From contig JAWNGF010000011.1 of assembly GCA_037039685.1 (NCBI GenBank), forward strand, positions 806,001 to 870,000: a stretch of 64,000 nucleotides of DNA. The letters run 5' to 3'. A model generated the notes under the pieces. That model did not search any database. It had not been told where the DNA came from and worked only from the letters and a program-made list of their open reading frames with translations. The DNA is from Ceratobasidium sp. AG-K. Lineage: Eukaryota; Basidiomycota; Agaricomycetes; Cantharellales; Ceratobasidiaceae. The translations under genes were made by a program, and so were the position numbers. Below, piece after piece: positions 1 through 11,808 of the stretch. Each line of letters begins with the position of its first letter. Positions within the stretch are counted from its first letter, which is position 1.

Positions 1-388
1 GGGAGAGGGACCCAAATGTGCCCAAGTTGTTTGTGTTGCCTCAAATCTTCGGCACAATCCTCATCCGACGCGTGCCACTTGTGCAGCCACCGAGTACCTG
101 TCGCTTCTTGATCCCGCAGAGTTCATCCATAGGAACAATCGCGGACCCGGCGGGCCTCGGGCTGTACGGCTAACAGAGAAGGACAGAAGATGCTGTAATG
201 TAATAAGACATTCTTGCCCTTTGGGGATGTACAGAATGGTCGTGGGCGTGGAACTCAGGGAATTTTCCTAGTTTGTCAAGAGAGGGGCTTGGCGCGCGTC
301 AAAGCGATGATATACCAAGACCGACGTGCCGGGACCATCTATACATAAAGCCATGCCGGACTGGGCTGAGCGCTTGTAACCTACCGTT
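1..388. other. 5' flank of the transporter gene, no gene seen
   Basis: No convincing exon on either strand. The stretch near 338-354 (ctatacataaagcc) is TATA-like and lies about 40-50 bases before the chosen ATG. GATA cores occur (for example near 307-312), and fungal siderophore-uptake genes are commonly controlled by GATA iron repressors, but single GATA words are too frequent to count as evidence. Confidence 0.4.
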
Positions 389-2975
389 ATGAACTCTCTG
401 AACAGCCTTGTTGCCCCTTCCGGGCAGCGCGGACCCTCGCCTCAGTATTGGTCTACAGGCTGGAGTATGAAGCGTGGGGTCGCGCGCATCCAGCCCATGT
501 TCACACGTGGCGGGGGTACGTTCTGGATATTATCCGCTAGTCTGGCGGTGTTTTGCTACTTGATGTTACTTGATGAACACTCGGTCAATCATTTCCGGGG
601 TTACGCTGGTGCAAGCCCCGATCCCGTCGAATCGGGCCGGCGAGGAGTTGTAGACATGATGAATGATGTAGCTAAATCTCAGGGTATTATTGGTGCGCAT
701 TCATGCTAAGTTCTCGGGATCTCGGGTGAATACTGAACTTCTTATCAACTAAAAGTCGGGGTTGTGACCCTCTGGTTCGCTCGGCTGGCGGACGCCCATT
801 CTAGGGAGCTAGTATATGGCATTTCGTGCAAGTAGCATCGATAAATTGGTGAACAAAAAGCTAATACAATTGCTATTGCCCAGTGTTTCTTTACGTATTG
901 GGTATGCATGTTCTTCAACGGTAATTGACCGTACAATGTCTAAACCATAACAAAGGTCATATTCTTGGCGCAAGCGCGCGATATGCTGGGGGTGACGCCC
1001 TTGTTGCTTCGATGGTATTTCACGTCGTGTGAGTAAACATTCGCCCAACGGACTCAACTTCAGTCTAATGCTACTTTCTCAGCGGTCAGACTGGACTCCG
1101 TTTCGTCACAGATGTCGTATTGGCAGACATCACTTCGCTCCAATGGAGGGGTTTCGCGATCGCTCTACCGATGCTGCCGTACACACTCAACGCTTACGTA
1201 GCTGCTCAGTTTGCGCTCGGTATCATCAATGGTCCAGGGTGGGCTTGGGGATGTGAGTAGCGACCCGTAGTAAATGAAAAGTACAGCTATGATACTCACA
1301 CACAAACGTACAGACGGCATGTACGTCTCGAAATGCTGCGGATCCACAGAGTCATTCAACTTATCTTTGATAGCTTCGCAATCACGGTTCCAGTCGCGCT
1401 AGCACCCTCCCTCCTAGTATTATCCTCTACTAGTCGGCGTCAGATTCAGACTTCAAAGGTGGAGGGCAGAGGCAAATATGGTAACCAGACGTTCTTCGCA
1501 AATCTAATGTCTTTCGACCCGATTGGTTCGATTCTCATTGCGGCAATTTTTGGACTGGTTTCATATCCGCCACAGCTGGTACCCAATTCTATGGAGCGAT
1601 TATCGCAACGTACGTTTAAGCTTCGGCTGGTTCCTCTTTAGCTTATTTGGCGCTAACAGCTCCCACAATAGCGAAGCTGGTGGCTATGGTCCTCGTTGGA
1701 ACCTGTTGTATCCCCCTTTTTCTCCTATGGGAATGGTTCAATCCCTACGCTTCATTGATCCCTAAGCGGTTTATGACCAATCGGGCTGTTATATGCGCCA
1801 TCCTACTTGGCTTCTTCACCCGACTCACCATTGCGCTACGCGACATGCACGCCGCTATACTGGTCGTGATCCTCAATAATAGCTGGTTGGCGCACTGTTT
1901 TTGCCTGGCGATGCGAAGGGCTAACCTCATAAAGGTCATCTGCACAGGGTAGTTGGTTTATATCGATGCTATGGGCTTCCCTTACTTTCTTTGCTGTTGT
2001 GGTCGGATTGGTTATCAGGGCAATTCATCGATTCAAGGTAGGGTTTATATTACCTGTTGAACGTCCTGAAACTGAATATCATATTATTTTCAGTATGTTA
2101 CCTTTGCTGGGGTTCTTATTAGACTCGTGTAAGTATGAGTCCGTAGTCTGTCATGATCGGCTTACGCTTACCGTAAACGACGAATTACTGTAGTGCACTT
2201 GGCATGCAAATTGGAGCGGTGACGCCGTCTACCACCACGGCACATTGGGTGAGTCTTATTCTCAAATTTAGAGACAGTCCGAATTCTCATCCTGCCCCCA
2301 GTTTGCTATGGAGGGCCTCGCCGGGTTAGGAGGCGCATGTATTGATATCGGCGCCCGCGTTGGGTCTCAAGCATCGGTATCGCACAATGATCTAGCAATG
2401 GTTGTTGCCATAGTTAGGCTCTCGCCTTTGCTTGGAGCCTCGTTTGCCCAGATTATTGGGACGGCTGTTATTCAGTAAGCATTGAGACTAGTAATCATAA
2501 AGCTGTTCCTAATGAAATCATCTCAGAGCGGACCCAGTTGTTGGTTGATTTACGGTTAATATCAGTGTCGCTGGCTAACAGAACATCCACAGGCACTCGC
2601 TATATCGCAGTCACAATACTTTGGACAAGATCCAGGGATCGGGGGTATGTACAGCACGTCTGTTACCAACCAGCTTCTGACGTTAGAAACCAATACCTAG
2701 CCTACCAGTCTATCCTGCGCAAACTGTTTATCATCACCTTTTGTCTCTGTAAGTAAAATACTATGCGCTGGTCGCGACGCAACGTACTAAATACCGGTCC
2801 TATAGCGATTCCTTGCATCATTTTTGCGCTCTTTCTACCAAATCCCTATCTCGGTAACACCCATAATCTGGTCGACAGCAAAGTCCAGCCAGAAACCACG
2901 ACCGACGGGACCATACCCAACCAGGGTATTGCTGAGAAAGGCGATGAGTACCCGCATCTTACTACGCAGCCATAA
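389..2975 (+). CDS. MFS siderophore-iron transporter, many short exons
   Basis: Probable plasma-membrane major facilitator of the siderophore-iron (ARN/SIT/MirB) family, importing ferric siderophores with protons. Splicing small introns gives typical family blocks in order: VTLWFARLADAHSREL (about 760-815), YVLGHILGASARYAGGD (from about 880), ADITSLQWRGFA (from about 1120), WAWGYGIFAITVPVALAP across two introns (about 1236-1410), then VGSQASVSHNDLAM (about 2360-2400) and the tail FALFLPNPYLGNTHNLVDS (about 2825-2880). The ATG at 389 is followed by a first exon that aligns with the usual N-terminus, including the stretch before helix 1. One exon junction, around 815-880, does not close in frame with the visible GT and AG sites: one base is over or missing. 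The gene is therefore either damaged by a single indel or carries a sequence error. All other junctions I tried close. The exact substrate cannot be read from the sequence. Confidence 0.8.
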
Positions 2976-3178
2976 TGGTAAACCATATTCCGCGCGATTT
3001 GAGCACGTATACCACTGTGTCATTTGTGCATATATGCGTACTATAATTCACGAATACCCCAGCTTCGGCTCCTATATACGTCATAGAACCCCTCTTACCC
3101 CGAATTTAGCAAGTTATAACACAGCCACAGAGGAAGGAGTCATGTTGCGTCGTCAAACTCTCAGTTGTCGACCACGAT

Positions 3179-3747
3179 ATGGCTTGGCTGACACACACAG
3201 CCTGCCTGGCAAGAACACACTTACCCGCATCCCATACCTTCAATACTGCCTTTACCGGGACACTTCGTTCCAGCTCGCTATCAAGAAGAATGTCGCTCCA
3301 CACGTTCATTGTGTATGCCCCAGACTGCACCGACCCTGAAGCGTTTTCTCGCCGAATGTCTGTAAGGGAGAAGCATCTAGTAAAGGTAAAAGAAGATCTA
3401 GGCACGTTTGTAGGTTAGTAGGATAGTTGGTTTGCAAGGTTAGTACCACAGCGACTAAGGTAACACCTACATAGAAAGCGGTGGTGCAATGCTCGCTCCG
3501 GATACCGATTTGGAAGCAGTGGCGGCAGGGGGACCCAAGAAAATGATAGGCTCTGTGTTGTTTATCAAAGGAAATACCTTGGAAGAGGTGGTTTCGCGAA
3601 TCAAGAAGGATGTGTACTATACAGCTCGCGTGGTGAGTTAGCGCCGATTTCCAAGGTAGATCACGTTAGATCACAGTCTATCGCTCGTAGTGGGACCCCG
3701 AAAAGCTGGTTGTTTTGCCATACGTGCAAGCGGTAAACGCGGGGTAG
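3179..3747 (+). CDS. YCII-family (YciI-like) protein
   Basis: Small protein of the YCII/YciI-like alpha-beta fold family, whose members are enzymes or stress-related proteins of mostly unknown reaction. Three exons join in frame: the first ends near 3411 after VREKHLVKVKEDLGTFV, the second (about 3475-3630) holds GGAMLAPDTDLEAVAAGG and MIGSVLFIKGNTLEEVVSR, the third (about 3690-3747) ends in VWDPEKLVVLPYVQAVNAG. FIVYAPDCTD at the domain start and the VW-D-P-E-K-L-V end are the usual family signatures. The first in-frame ATG is at 3179; an internal ATG at 3290 (MSLHTF) would give the bare domain. The extra 37 residues are rich in Ser, Thr and Arg with few acidic residues, which would suit a mitochondrial presequence, but this is inference. 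It lies about 200 bases downstream of the transporter on the same strand; no functional link is evident. Confidence 0.75.
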
Positions 3748-4202
3748 TAGTGTATCGTGAAGTCGCGTGGGGCTTCAAAAACTGAAAGTGATGTATTCCA
3801 TACCAATACTAGGATGTTATGACCACAAACCCGACTACGGACTCAATACTCGCTTTCGAATTTGTTAGTATGGCCGCGAGCCAGCGCGCATACAGTGCAA
3901 AATCACGATCGCTCGCTGTTAAAGTTACTTCGCAGCAAGCTTGCCTGGTTCGATACTTGGGTCCCGGTAAGCCAGCCGTACAGAGTGCCCTTGCAGCGAG
4001 TAGCGAGTTATAGGATGGGGAATGAATGCTTACATACCACATACTACACCAATGTATGTACAGCAGAAATCAACAGACCGAACCGATAAAAGCAACATGC
4101 ATACGAAATCCACAGCAAGGCAGGTCTGGGGACCTTACTCCCGCTTTGAGAACAAGGCCTATAACACGTAGTTGATTCACTTATTCATTTACCCTCACCG
4201 AT
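3748..4202. other. Intergenic, no gene seen
   Basis: Lies between the 3' ends of the YCII gene and the Erv41-type gene, which point at each other. Short open frames on both strands overlap each other and show no family resemblance or splice pattern. Best read as shared terminator and 3' UTR sequence. Confidence 0.5.
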
Positions 4203-6237
4203 TTACGCCAATTTTTTGCTCTCTTCGAAGCTGCTCGTGGATGGGTTGAGCCAAGACGTCGCCCGACCTCGTGGAGGTCCCCCGTTTGGACTAAGTGGGG
4301 AGCCGTTGCCAAGAGAGCTTGGGCTGTTACTGCCGCCATGGAAGCTCTCGGGACGGGGGCGTTGTGGTGGAGGGGCAAGTCCCGGCGATGGGAAGCTGTC
4401 TTGGCGAGCAGAGTGTGGTAGAGGGAAGCTGTCCTGGCGCGCGGAGAGAGGATATGTGTCTTGTCGAGAGACAGGTGGGGCGGGACTACGGGGGAACCCA
4501 GCAGGCGGCTGCCCGGGCAAAGGAGATGATGGGAAGCGATGCATCGAATAAGACGCAGATGGTGGGGGAATGTTGAATCCAGAACCGGCACGGCTAGGAG
4601 GGGGACGCGACCCGGGGGTCATCGGCAGAGGTGAAGTTGGCAGAGGGCCGAACATGGGTGTACCGGGGTAGAGCGGCGTTGAAGGTGAATCGTGTCCGGA
4701 CATATTGACACGCCTGATATCTCCACCTGACCAACGGCTCTTTCGGGAAGACTTTTGAACTTCGGCCAGACCTTCGTCCTCCTCGCCCGTAGCTACTACA
4801 ACGGCCTTGCCTCCTACTTTGACAGCCCATCCTGCACACACCCAAACACCGCCCACTACGCCAATGACGCGAACAATGAATTCTCGGAAAGATGTTGTCT
4901 TTTGAGAGATTGCGATGGCCAGAGGATCGATGTCGAACTATCATAAACAGCATTGGGATCACGATATTCAGGAGGTCAGAAGACTCACCTTGAAGAAAAT
5001 TCCTGGTGTGCCGCGCCCGTGCTCAATGGTGCGCGTATAATGGGTGACACTGTACTGGTTGGTATGAAGCGGGTCCTGTCCAGGCACTTGATAGGTCGTT
5101 GGGACGACAGTAATAAAGTACTGGAATGCGGTGAAGTCTATCGATGTAAAGGTTATACACTAAACGCTGCGAATTTGATCGAGAACGACCTACGTTCGTG
5201 GGTAACTTCAAACGAGTAGTCCAGGGGCTGAGAAATATCCGGAATGTATGGCCCAAACGAAAACTCAGAAATAACGTGAGTAAGGTTGATCACTGTCATA
5301 TGACACTTGGTGAGACAATTCGTGGGAAGCAACAAGCTACGGCGCCTCACAGTTGTGATCAGTGTGTTCATGGCTCATGTAGCCATGTCCAAGGGTGGTG
5401 ATGTGCAAATTAGCTGCAAATACGGATTGAGCTTCGGATACAACCAGTAGTCAAGAGATACTAACCTGTAACCTTCTTGACGGCAACCGTTCCATAAACT
5501 CGGCAGGCAGCCGCATCAGGGATGTGATTGTAGGTCGGCCTGAACGAAACCTGCTCGTTTTTCTTGAACGAGCTGAACAACCCTCTCTGGCTGCGTTTGG
5601 AAGCCGAGACAACTTCTTGGGGAGAGGCTGCGGTTTTCATGTTTCTAGTGGGCTGGGATGAGTGTTATGCCAAACAATCACATGCGCGGGACATACTGGA
5701 GAGCGTGGGCCTGCCCAACGTCAAACGAGACCTATATAAAATATTTAGCACAGCACGTTCACATTGCGAAAATATAAGCTTACACCATCGCGTCTGAATC
5801 CTCCGTGTTCATCGGTCAGGAAGAGGCGATCGCCCGAAGAGTCACGTAGATCAATCGAAAGGACTGGGGGGATGTGAGCGAATTATGTTGTTGAGATGAT
5901 TCAAAGTACTCACAGTGGCAAGGCATATTCACAACAATATCAACGTTGACATACATGATCGTTGCTAGACTGTTGTCGACGCTAAACTCGTACTCTCTCC
6001 ATCCCCACAGATAGTCTCCGAGGTCGTTTAGAACAAGGAGAAATGAGATAATAGCAACTGTTCAATTGAATCCCGTGTTATTGATGCGCCGCATAGTCCC
6101 CGCGACAACATACCTAGGATGGTCACCATTCCTCCGCCGGTAGTGCGCGACTTGTAGTTTGGCCGTACTTTGGGGAATGCGTCGAATTGGCGCACGCCGG
6201 TAGGCGGCTCCATTGTATCCATTATGCCACTCGACAT
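4203..6237 (-). CDS. ERV41: Erv41/ERGIC2-type ER-Golgi cargo receptor with long C-terminal tail
   Basis: Homologue of Erv41/ERGIC2, a two-pass membrane protein that cycles between ER and Golgi in COPII/COPI vesicles together with Erv46. From the ATG at 6237 the family blocks appear in order on the minus strand: VRQFDAFPKVRPNYKSR (cytosolic N-terminus), first membrane segment, NDLGDYLWGWREYEFSVD, INVDI-like VNVDIVVNMPCH, LSIDLRDSSGDRLFL (about 5870-5820), FRPTYNHIPDAAACRVYGTVAVKKVT (about 5545-5468, quoted in part: PDAAACRVYGTVAVKKVT), HVISEFSFGPYIPDISQPLDY (near 5290-5225, shortened here), and the second membrane segment REFIVRVIGVVGGVWVCAGWA (4890-4830). Seven or so introns separate these. 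After the second membrane helix, yeast Erv41 ends in a short cytosolic tail; here about 190 residues of Pro/Ser-rich sequence follow, with three RQD(S/T)(F/Y)P copies. The tail shares the exon and frame with the membrane segment, so it is not an annotation join. Confidence 0.88.
4380..4475 (-). repeat. RQD(S/T)(F/Y)P repeats in the Erv41-type tail
   Basis: Three copies of a short unit reading SRQDTYP, ARQDSFP and ARQDSFP, spaced 8-10 residues apart, inside the cytosolic tail of the Erv41-like protein. The DNA repeats are recognisable as aagctgtc(t/c)tggcg(a/c)g blocks. Confidence 0.75.
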
Positions 6238-6831
6238 GGTGGGTAGTAGGTGATGAGACGACGTCCGCTGAGCTGGACTTAAAGAATCTGCCTACGTGGT
6301 CACGGTCGCATATGCCAGCAGTTATCACCGAGCTTCCCCCTCATTACCAATACACGTGATCCCAGCGCTTACCAGCCGCTTGACCTCTCACCCGTGGGAT
6401 GAAACTTGAAAGTACGAACGGGTGTACGGCAATATAGCAACCCAATCCAATGTATGTATGATTCAACTTATACCTACTTAAAATCTCGATATTATAATCG
6501 ATTTTGAATAACCTACTCAACTTATTACTTAATTTGGACTGACCGAGAATCTTGCGAACTAAAGCACGCAACCTTTCGAGCTCGGCAGTATTGTATGCAT
6601 CAAATTGAAGAAGCAAAGCAGTATGTATTATCACGAAGTCCTATTTGCGAATGGAATCGACTGAGAAGGAATGCGTAACGTGACCGGCTATCCCCCGCTG
6701 CCTTCAGGTGTGTGCCGTGTGGTAATTATATTCCTATTTCGCATATCACGACAGGCACTCAACGTACAACATGATGCCTCTAGGGGAGAAAAACGTTTTG
6801 TCCAGGAAACACACCAGGTGAAACAGTGATG
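6238..6831. other. Intergenic, no gene seen
   Basis: AT-richer stretch holding the promoter of the Erv41-type gene and the 3' flank of the FAD oxidase, both on the minus strand. The open frame at 6344-6634 has no recognisable motif, is rich in Lys/Arg/Leu from AT-rich DNA, and has no splice partner that I could find. Confidence 0.5.
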
Positions 6832-8870
6832 TTAAGGTTGAGAAGAGCCGATGCAACGATTGCAGCCAAAGACTCCAGTTGGATCAACCTGCCGCTTGAT
6901 CTTCAGCAGACGAGAGTAGTGCGACCCAAAGAATGCTTGCTTCCACTTTGGCTCTGCACTGGACACCGAAAACAATATTAACAGGCCATTTGGCTGTTGG
7001 AATTCTCGACTTACGGATCGGCTTCGTTGAAGTAGCTCCCATGATCAAGATCGGCAATATCTCCCAGCTCCTGTGTCAGCTTTGTTACGTTTGCCTTAGC
7101 TTGTTGGACTAGCTCAGCTGGTAGAGAGTCAGGCCAGACTGCCCCCACCGACCAGCTAACCAAAGCATCTCGCCTCCATGCCGGATTGAGCCCAGTCGAC
7201 TCTGGGTCGACCTCATTCACTGCGCCTCCACCGACTAGCACATACGTCATTAAGGCGACACCCTGTCAATTGATTGATGTGTACTTACCGATGATGGCAG
7301 TTGAGCCTATAAGACTTCCACCTCCAAGTGCAAACTTGGCTAATTGGTTGGATTTCTGTTGAAGCGCTTTACGGGGGACAAGGCGAGACCCCATCCATAT
7401 ATTGGTCGCGATTGCTATATCACCCACATACGTGGACACATAGCTAAAGAACGAGGGGTGCATGGTGCCAAAAGTGCTAACTAGAGTACTAGGATGCTGG
7501 GCTACCCAGTCCCACACAGGCTGAAGAGTATTATTTACCGATTGAACGTCGCTGCCATCCGGCTTGAATAGAATACCAAAGAGAGAGGCCGGTGGCAACC
7601 AAATCGCGTAGCCACGGACACCTAACAGACTATGAAGACACTGAAAAGGTTGTGCGGAATGGTGACAAACTTACCAGCATCAGTCACGTTAGGAATTGTG
7701 CGAAGAAATATTTCGGACATTTCCGCCATTGAGTTGGAATCTGTGGCATTGATCGAGAACCCAAATGCCGCCATGCTGTTCAGAGGCGGGTGGGTTTTGT
7801 AAGTTACCTTCAGCACTACCTAGCGCTTAGTTAGCAACAGTAGAATTTAACGGGGTAGATGAGACACATATACATACTCCCCAAGTGCTTCCTCCACCGC
7901 CCCGAAGAGCCCAGAACAAATCTTTATTCTTGCACGCATTAGCAAAAACAATTGAGCCGTCAGCCTTGACGAGTTGAAACTGGAGTACGTCTAGTTATAG
8001 TTGAACTCAGCTCTATACTTTCGACGCATCGTTGTCAGACCTACTATCAACTCCCATACCGTACTTGGCAGCAAGGGGACTGTGACCACCGCCAAGAACC
8101 CAACCACCAGCAGCTCCTACGCTACGGGCTGCACCGCCTACTACTGTAACGTTATGCTCATCGGCGGCTTTGTAGGCGTCTACCACAATGGTTAGTCTTG
8201 AGTCTCATAACGAAATAAATGTTGACCATACCAAACCATTGTACAGCCGCTCCGAGTGTCACGGCCGGTATACCCTTCTTGTCGGAGCATCCGTTGGCGA
8301 CAAAAGAATCCGTAAAGTTGATGCTGTCTAGGTTGTGCGTCCAGATGCTTAAAGAATCCGCGCCACTAGACCTCCCCAGGCTATCAATTGCAGCAGGTCA
8401 GCGTCCGGCTTCAGCTGAAATGGAAGGACTCACTAATCATGACCGGTATTCTTGACCACCAGCTTGATGTTATGCTTTTTTGCGAACTTGATCGCTTTGC
8501 TCACATCAGCCTCATTCTCGGCAACCACAGCATAGGTCGGCACCATTCCCTGTTCACAACTGACGCTCCTCGGGGTGTCAATACCGCACGCGGTGCTTTC
8601 CCAGACCAAGCTCTGCATTGCGCCAATCTGGTCGGATCGCCAGAATGAATCGGTCCATTTTGATTGGGCTTCTGTGCAAAGGGCGGCATCATAGTGCGGA
8701 TCGTGACATGGCCATGCAGCAGGACGAGGAGCCACCAGGCGACCACCAACAGAGGAGTTAAATGCTGCCCAAATTGCGGGAGATGGCCAACACGCTTCAG
8801 AGGGGGTAGAGCGGGCCTGAACGGATGCGCCGAGCGCGAGGCCGAGTCCTAGTACAGACGACCAATACAT
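6832..8870 (-). CDS. Secreted FAD-linked oxidase, berberine-bridge-enzyme-like
   Basis: Secreted FAD/FMN-dependent oxidoreductase of the PCMH-type (vanillyl-alcohol oxidase fold) with a C-terminal berberine-bridge (BBE) segment; such enzymes oxidise alcohols, sugars or alkaloid-like substrates. The ATG at 8870 starts a signal peptide ([19 protein letters not shown]). FAD-domain features follow: [20 protein letters not shown] and VVKNTGHD (8560-8433), then, after introns, [20 protein letters not shown] and KYGMGVDNVLQFQLV (8145-7985), [12 protein letters not shown] (near 7910-7880) and [19 protein letters not shown] (7816-7760). The C-terminus [18 protein letters not shown] (about 6935-6880) is the conserved BBE motif just before the stop at 6832-6834. 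About eight exons are needed. The family closely resembles fungal isoamyl-alcohol-oxidase-like (MreA-type) proteins; substrate unknown. Neighbours give no pathway. Confidence 0.85.
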
Positions 8871-9231
8871 GACTGAAAAGATTGGCTAGCCACTGCTTAT
8901 TCTTTTGTCCTTATATAATGGCTCAATGCGAGGCTGCAGCGTGTGTGTTACGTGGTGCTGATCACCGCAGACCGAACATATCTCGGAACCGCGAGAGGGG
9001 TTTGATGTTTACCGCGACGAGGCCTGCGGCAAAGTGGCTTCGAATCAATTGGCGCAGTCCTGGCCCCATCAGATGATCAGCTGGTGACGATCTTGGAAGA
9101 AAGGCCGCAGCAACTCAGTGCCAATGGAAGCTCGGTGATAAACGTAACTCCAATCAAGCGCTCAATGGTTGAATACCACCAGGGAGGGATATATGCGGTA
9201 ACACACTCTCAATCATACATATGGAAATACG
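8871..9231. other. Intergenic, FAD oxidase promoter
   Basis: Contains the upstream region of the minus-strand FAD oxidase (TATA-like element at 8911-8917) and the 3' flank of the DENND6-like gene. No gene seen. Confidence 0.5.
8911..8917 (-). promoter_or_regulatory. TATA-like element of the FAD oxidase
   Basis: On the minus strand reads tatataa, 41 bases before the chosen start codon at 8870. Position and sequence are typical of a fungal TATA box; that it drives this gene is inference. Confidence 0.45.
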
Positions 9232-11560
9232 TCATCCAAGAACATTCTGTGCGGCATCCACCCTTCCCGAGATCCAAGCTCCGAACGCTGGGCTCTTCAG
9301 CCACCGTTCGTAGAACTCCTTTTGCTTCGATGCCGAGCGGAAGGGAAGCTGGGCTCCATGCGTTTTCAATGAGGCTAAGAAGTCGGCGCTGTTGAAGGGT
9401 TTAACTCGAATAGTCGAAGGTTGCCCAGTACCAGTGAAGGACGGGGCCGGCGAGACCGCTTTTGCACCGACGCCGAGAGAGCGAGCTACGGACGAAGCCG
9501 GAGATGGGACTCGTAGCGAAGGTGCAGGAGAATTCACGGAAAGCGCCGAAGACGAGGGTATAGGCGAGTAATTTGAGCCGTCGGTCTGAGGTTTAGGAAG
9601 GAGGTTACTAAAGTACCGGTTCAGTGGTGTGAGGAGTTGCTGAGAACGTTGAGCAAAGTGTTGTCTTAGGAGCTCAGTGATTTGGGATTCTAAGAGTCTA
9701 CATTGTGAGTCATAGATCTCGCTGTACACACGAGTCAACCTTACGCGCATTGGGCCCTTCCTTTGCTGCGGCCTCGAGTCTTTTAAGTAGGGCTCGATCT
9801 TTCGAAATATACCGGTTATGATGCGTATGGTACCCTAAGCTTGGCCCAAAGCTTTGGGACGCCAATCCTCTGCAAATCACGAAGTTAGGTATAATTATTG
9901 GAGAATACTGGAAAAATTTACCCCTTCGACGAGTTGGACTTGGGCTTGGTCCCAACGCTAAGTATATGCGGCCAATGTTTGGACACATTCTCGAAATACG
10001 GGTTAGTGACGCCCACAATTAGTCCAGGTCGGGGTGCGTTTTTGGTGAATAGGATGGGAAAGTCTTGGTCGTGGATGTGAAAGTAAGGACGGACGTCACC
10101 AGCAAACGGGAGCTTACAGAATGGTGGCACCGTGGTAAGTAAATAATTTCAAGTAATTTGATTGCGCTCACTGGGCGAATTAGGTCCCTCAGCCACCATG
10201 CAACTACACTCGATACTGACGGCGAAGGGGCAAAGACGAGGATAGGGTCACATAACACTAAACACTCCCTGAAAGATATATAAGCGCGATTTATTGGTGA
10301 GAGGATGGGTACATACCACAAGGACCATAGTTTGGGTAGACTATCCACTAGAAGCGGAATAATGCATTGGGAGGGAAGGGAGGCCATAATCTAGTAGAGT
10401 TAACAGCAAAACAGAGATGATTTGAGGGCAACTTACTACGCTCTGCTCTGGTTTAGCGGGGATGACGCGCTGTTGCTCGTCGTTTGATCGCGGAATTTCG
10501 GCCATGATAACTGAGCCCAGTAAACCGAGCTCAAGGGTAGATCCTACAGTGGGGTCAGGCCTTGAAGTAAGCATTAGATTTGAGAAAATCGTTTTGGGCA
10601 CTGTAACACCAATTGTTAAATCAGACTACTTACCAGTTACATATGTTTAAACAAGCCGACTGCAGCATGGCGTTGCCATGTGAGAAGAACAACGGTCCAA
10701 AAATACCAAGTACTTTGTCGAACAGACCAATCCACGGTAAATGTGTTAAAAGTACCACAGATCGCTAAGGAGGTTCAGTAAAAGTCCCCTAGATGGGCGA
10801 AAGTGGCCGCATACCTGAAGGTATCCTCGCTTAGACGTTGGATCCTTACGTTGCATGAATGACGCATAGCCGTATAGGACATTGTGCTCCCTGTCCGAGT
10901 CTTCAGAGACCAAGCGCAAAGCCTTTGAGAGTCGAATTTTGAATGAATGAGTTTGGGTACCAGTATCAAACAGCGTAGTGTCCGGGAAAGATGAAAAGGC
11001 GCTGTAGTTGGTTTAGTTCGCGCGATGCTGAGGGAGCCATACGTTTTACTAACATGTTCTCTCGATCGGGAGAGTCAAGTCTTACGTTCGGGTATAGCTT
11101 TGCGACTACTGGGCCGATGTCCAGATCAACTGTGAATTAGAGCTGAATAAGTGAGGCTAATGTACTGCGTTTTACACTCACAATCAACAATGGCAATCGA
11201 GACAATCCATCTGTTCAGCTTCAGGTTTTTATCCGCCGGTAAAGCTTCCGTATCCTCATTAAACAGGTCAGAGATTTGGGGTTCGAGACGACTGCTCAAG
11301 CGAGGCATAGTTCGTGATCGATTGAGACGGCTAGAAGCTGTAGACAACATGGGTTCACTAGTAGAGGACGTAGGAGACAACATGGTGGGTGAGCCAGGAG
11401 ATGGGGTTTTCCAGTTTGAGGCATTACTTGATCCCAGATTTATATTTGGGGGAGGAGCGCGTCGTGTGCTTTTGCCTTTGGGCTCAGACTCGAGGGCAAG
11501 GCCTTTGGAGGCGCGGAGAGGCGTAGATAAACCGATATCCCCAGATGCATCTTCTTGCAT
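9232..11560 (-). CDS. DENND6-like DENN-domain Rab exchange factor
   Basis: Homologue of DENND6 (FAM116), a tripartite DENN-domain protein; animal DENND6A acts as exchange factor for Rab14 in endosomal recycling. After an unstructured Ser/Pro-rich start from the ATG at 11560, the core begins with LNRWIVSIAIVDFDLDIGPVV (split by an intron near 11155; first part at 11215), then YGYASFMQRKDPTSKRGYLQ (10885-10820), RPDPTVGSTLELGLLGSVIM (10562-10505), LVLCDPILVFAPSPSVSSVV (10260-10205), VRPYFHIHDQDFPILFT (10095-10045), GLIVGVTNPYFENVSKHWPH (10025-9965), and a C-terminal helical part with LLRQHFAQRSQQLLTPLNRY (about 9670-9611) and KEFYERWLKSPAFGAWISGR (9320-9260). The order and the GVTNP(Y/F)F-x-HWPH motif are specific for DENND6. 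A Ser/Pro linker sits in the C-terminal region. Several exons; all visible parts are in open frames. Confidence 0.85.
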
Positions 11561-11808
11561 TACGATGATATATAAGGTATTGGAAGAGTGGGGGTGGTGG
11601 GCGAAGATGCACAGGTGGGATGTGGCGGTGCCATCAGCAACTTACGTCAATTACATTTCTTTTATTAGGCACCTGTCACAAACACATAAACTTGTATGAT
11701 TTGAGATTGCAACAACAAAAGCAGAATAAGACGATGGTCATCATCCAGTGGGAGGAAAGAACCAACAGTTTCGGGGGGTGAAAGTAATCGAAAAATGCGG
11801 GGATGTCG

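Noticed and set aside
6344..6634. 96-codon minus-strand open frame between the Erv41-type and FAD oxidase genes
   Set aside because: No recognisable motif, no conserved-looking blocks and no splice context.
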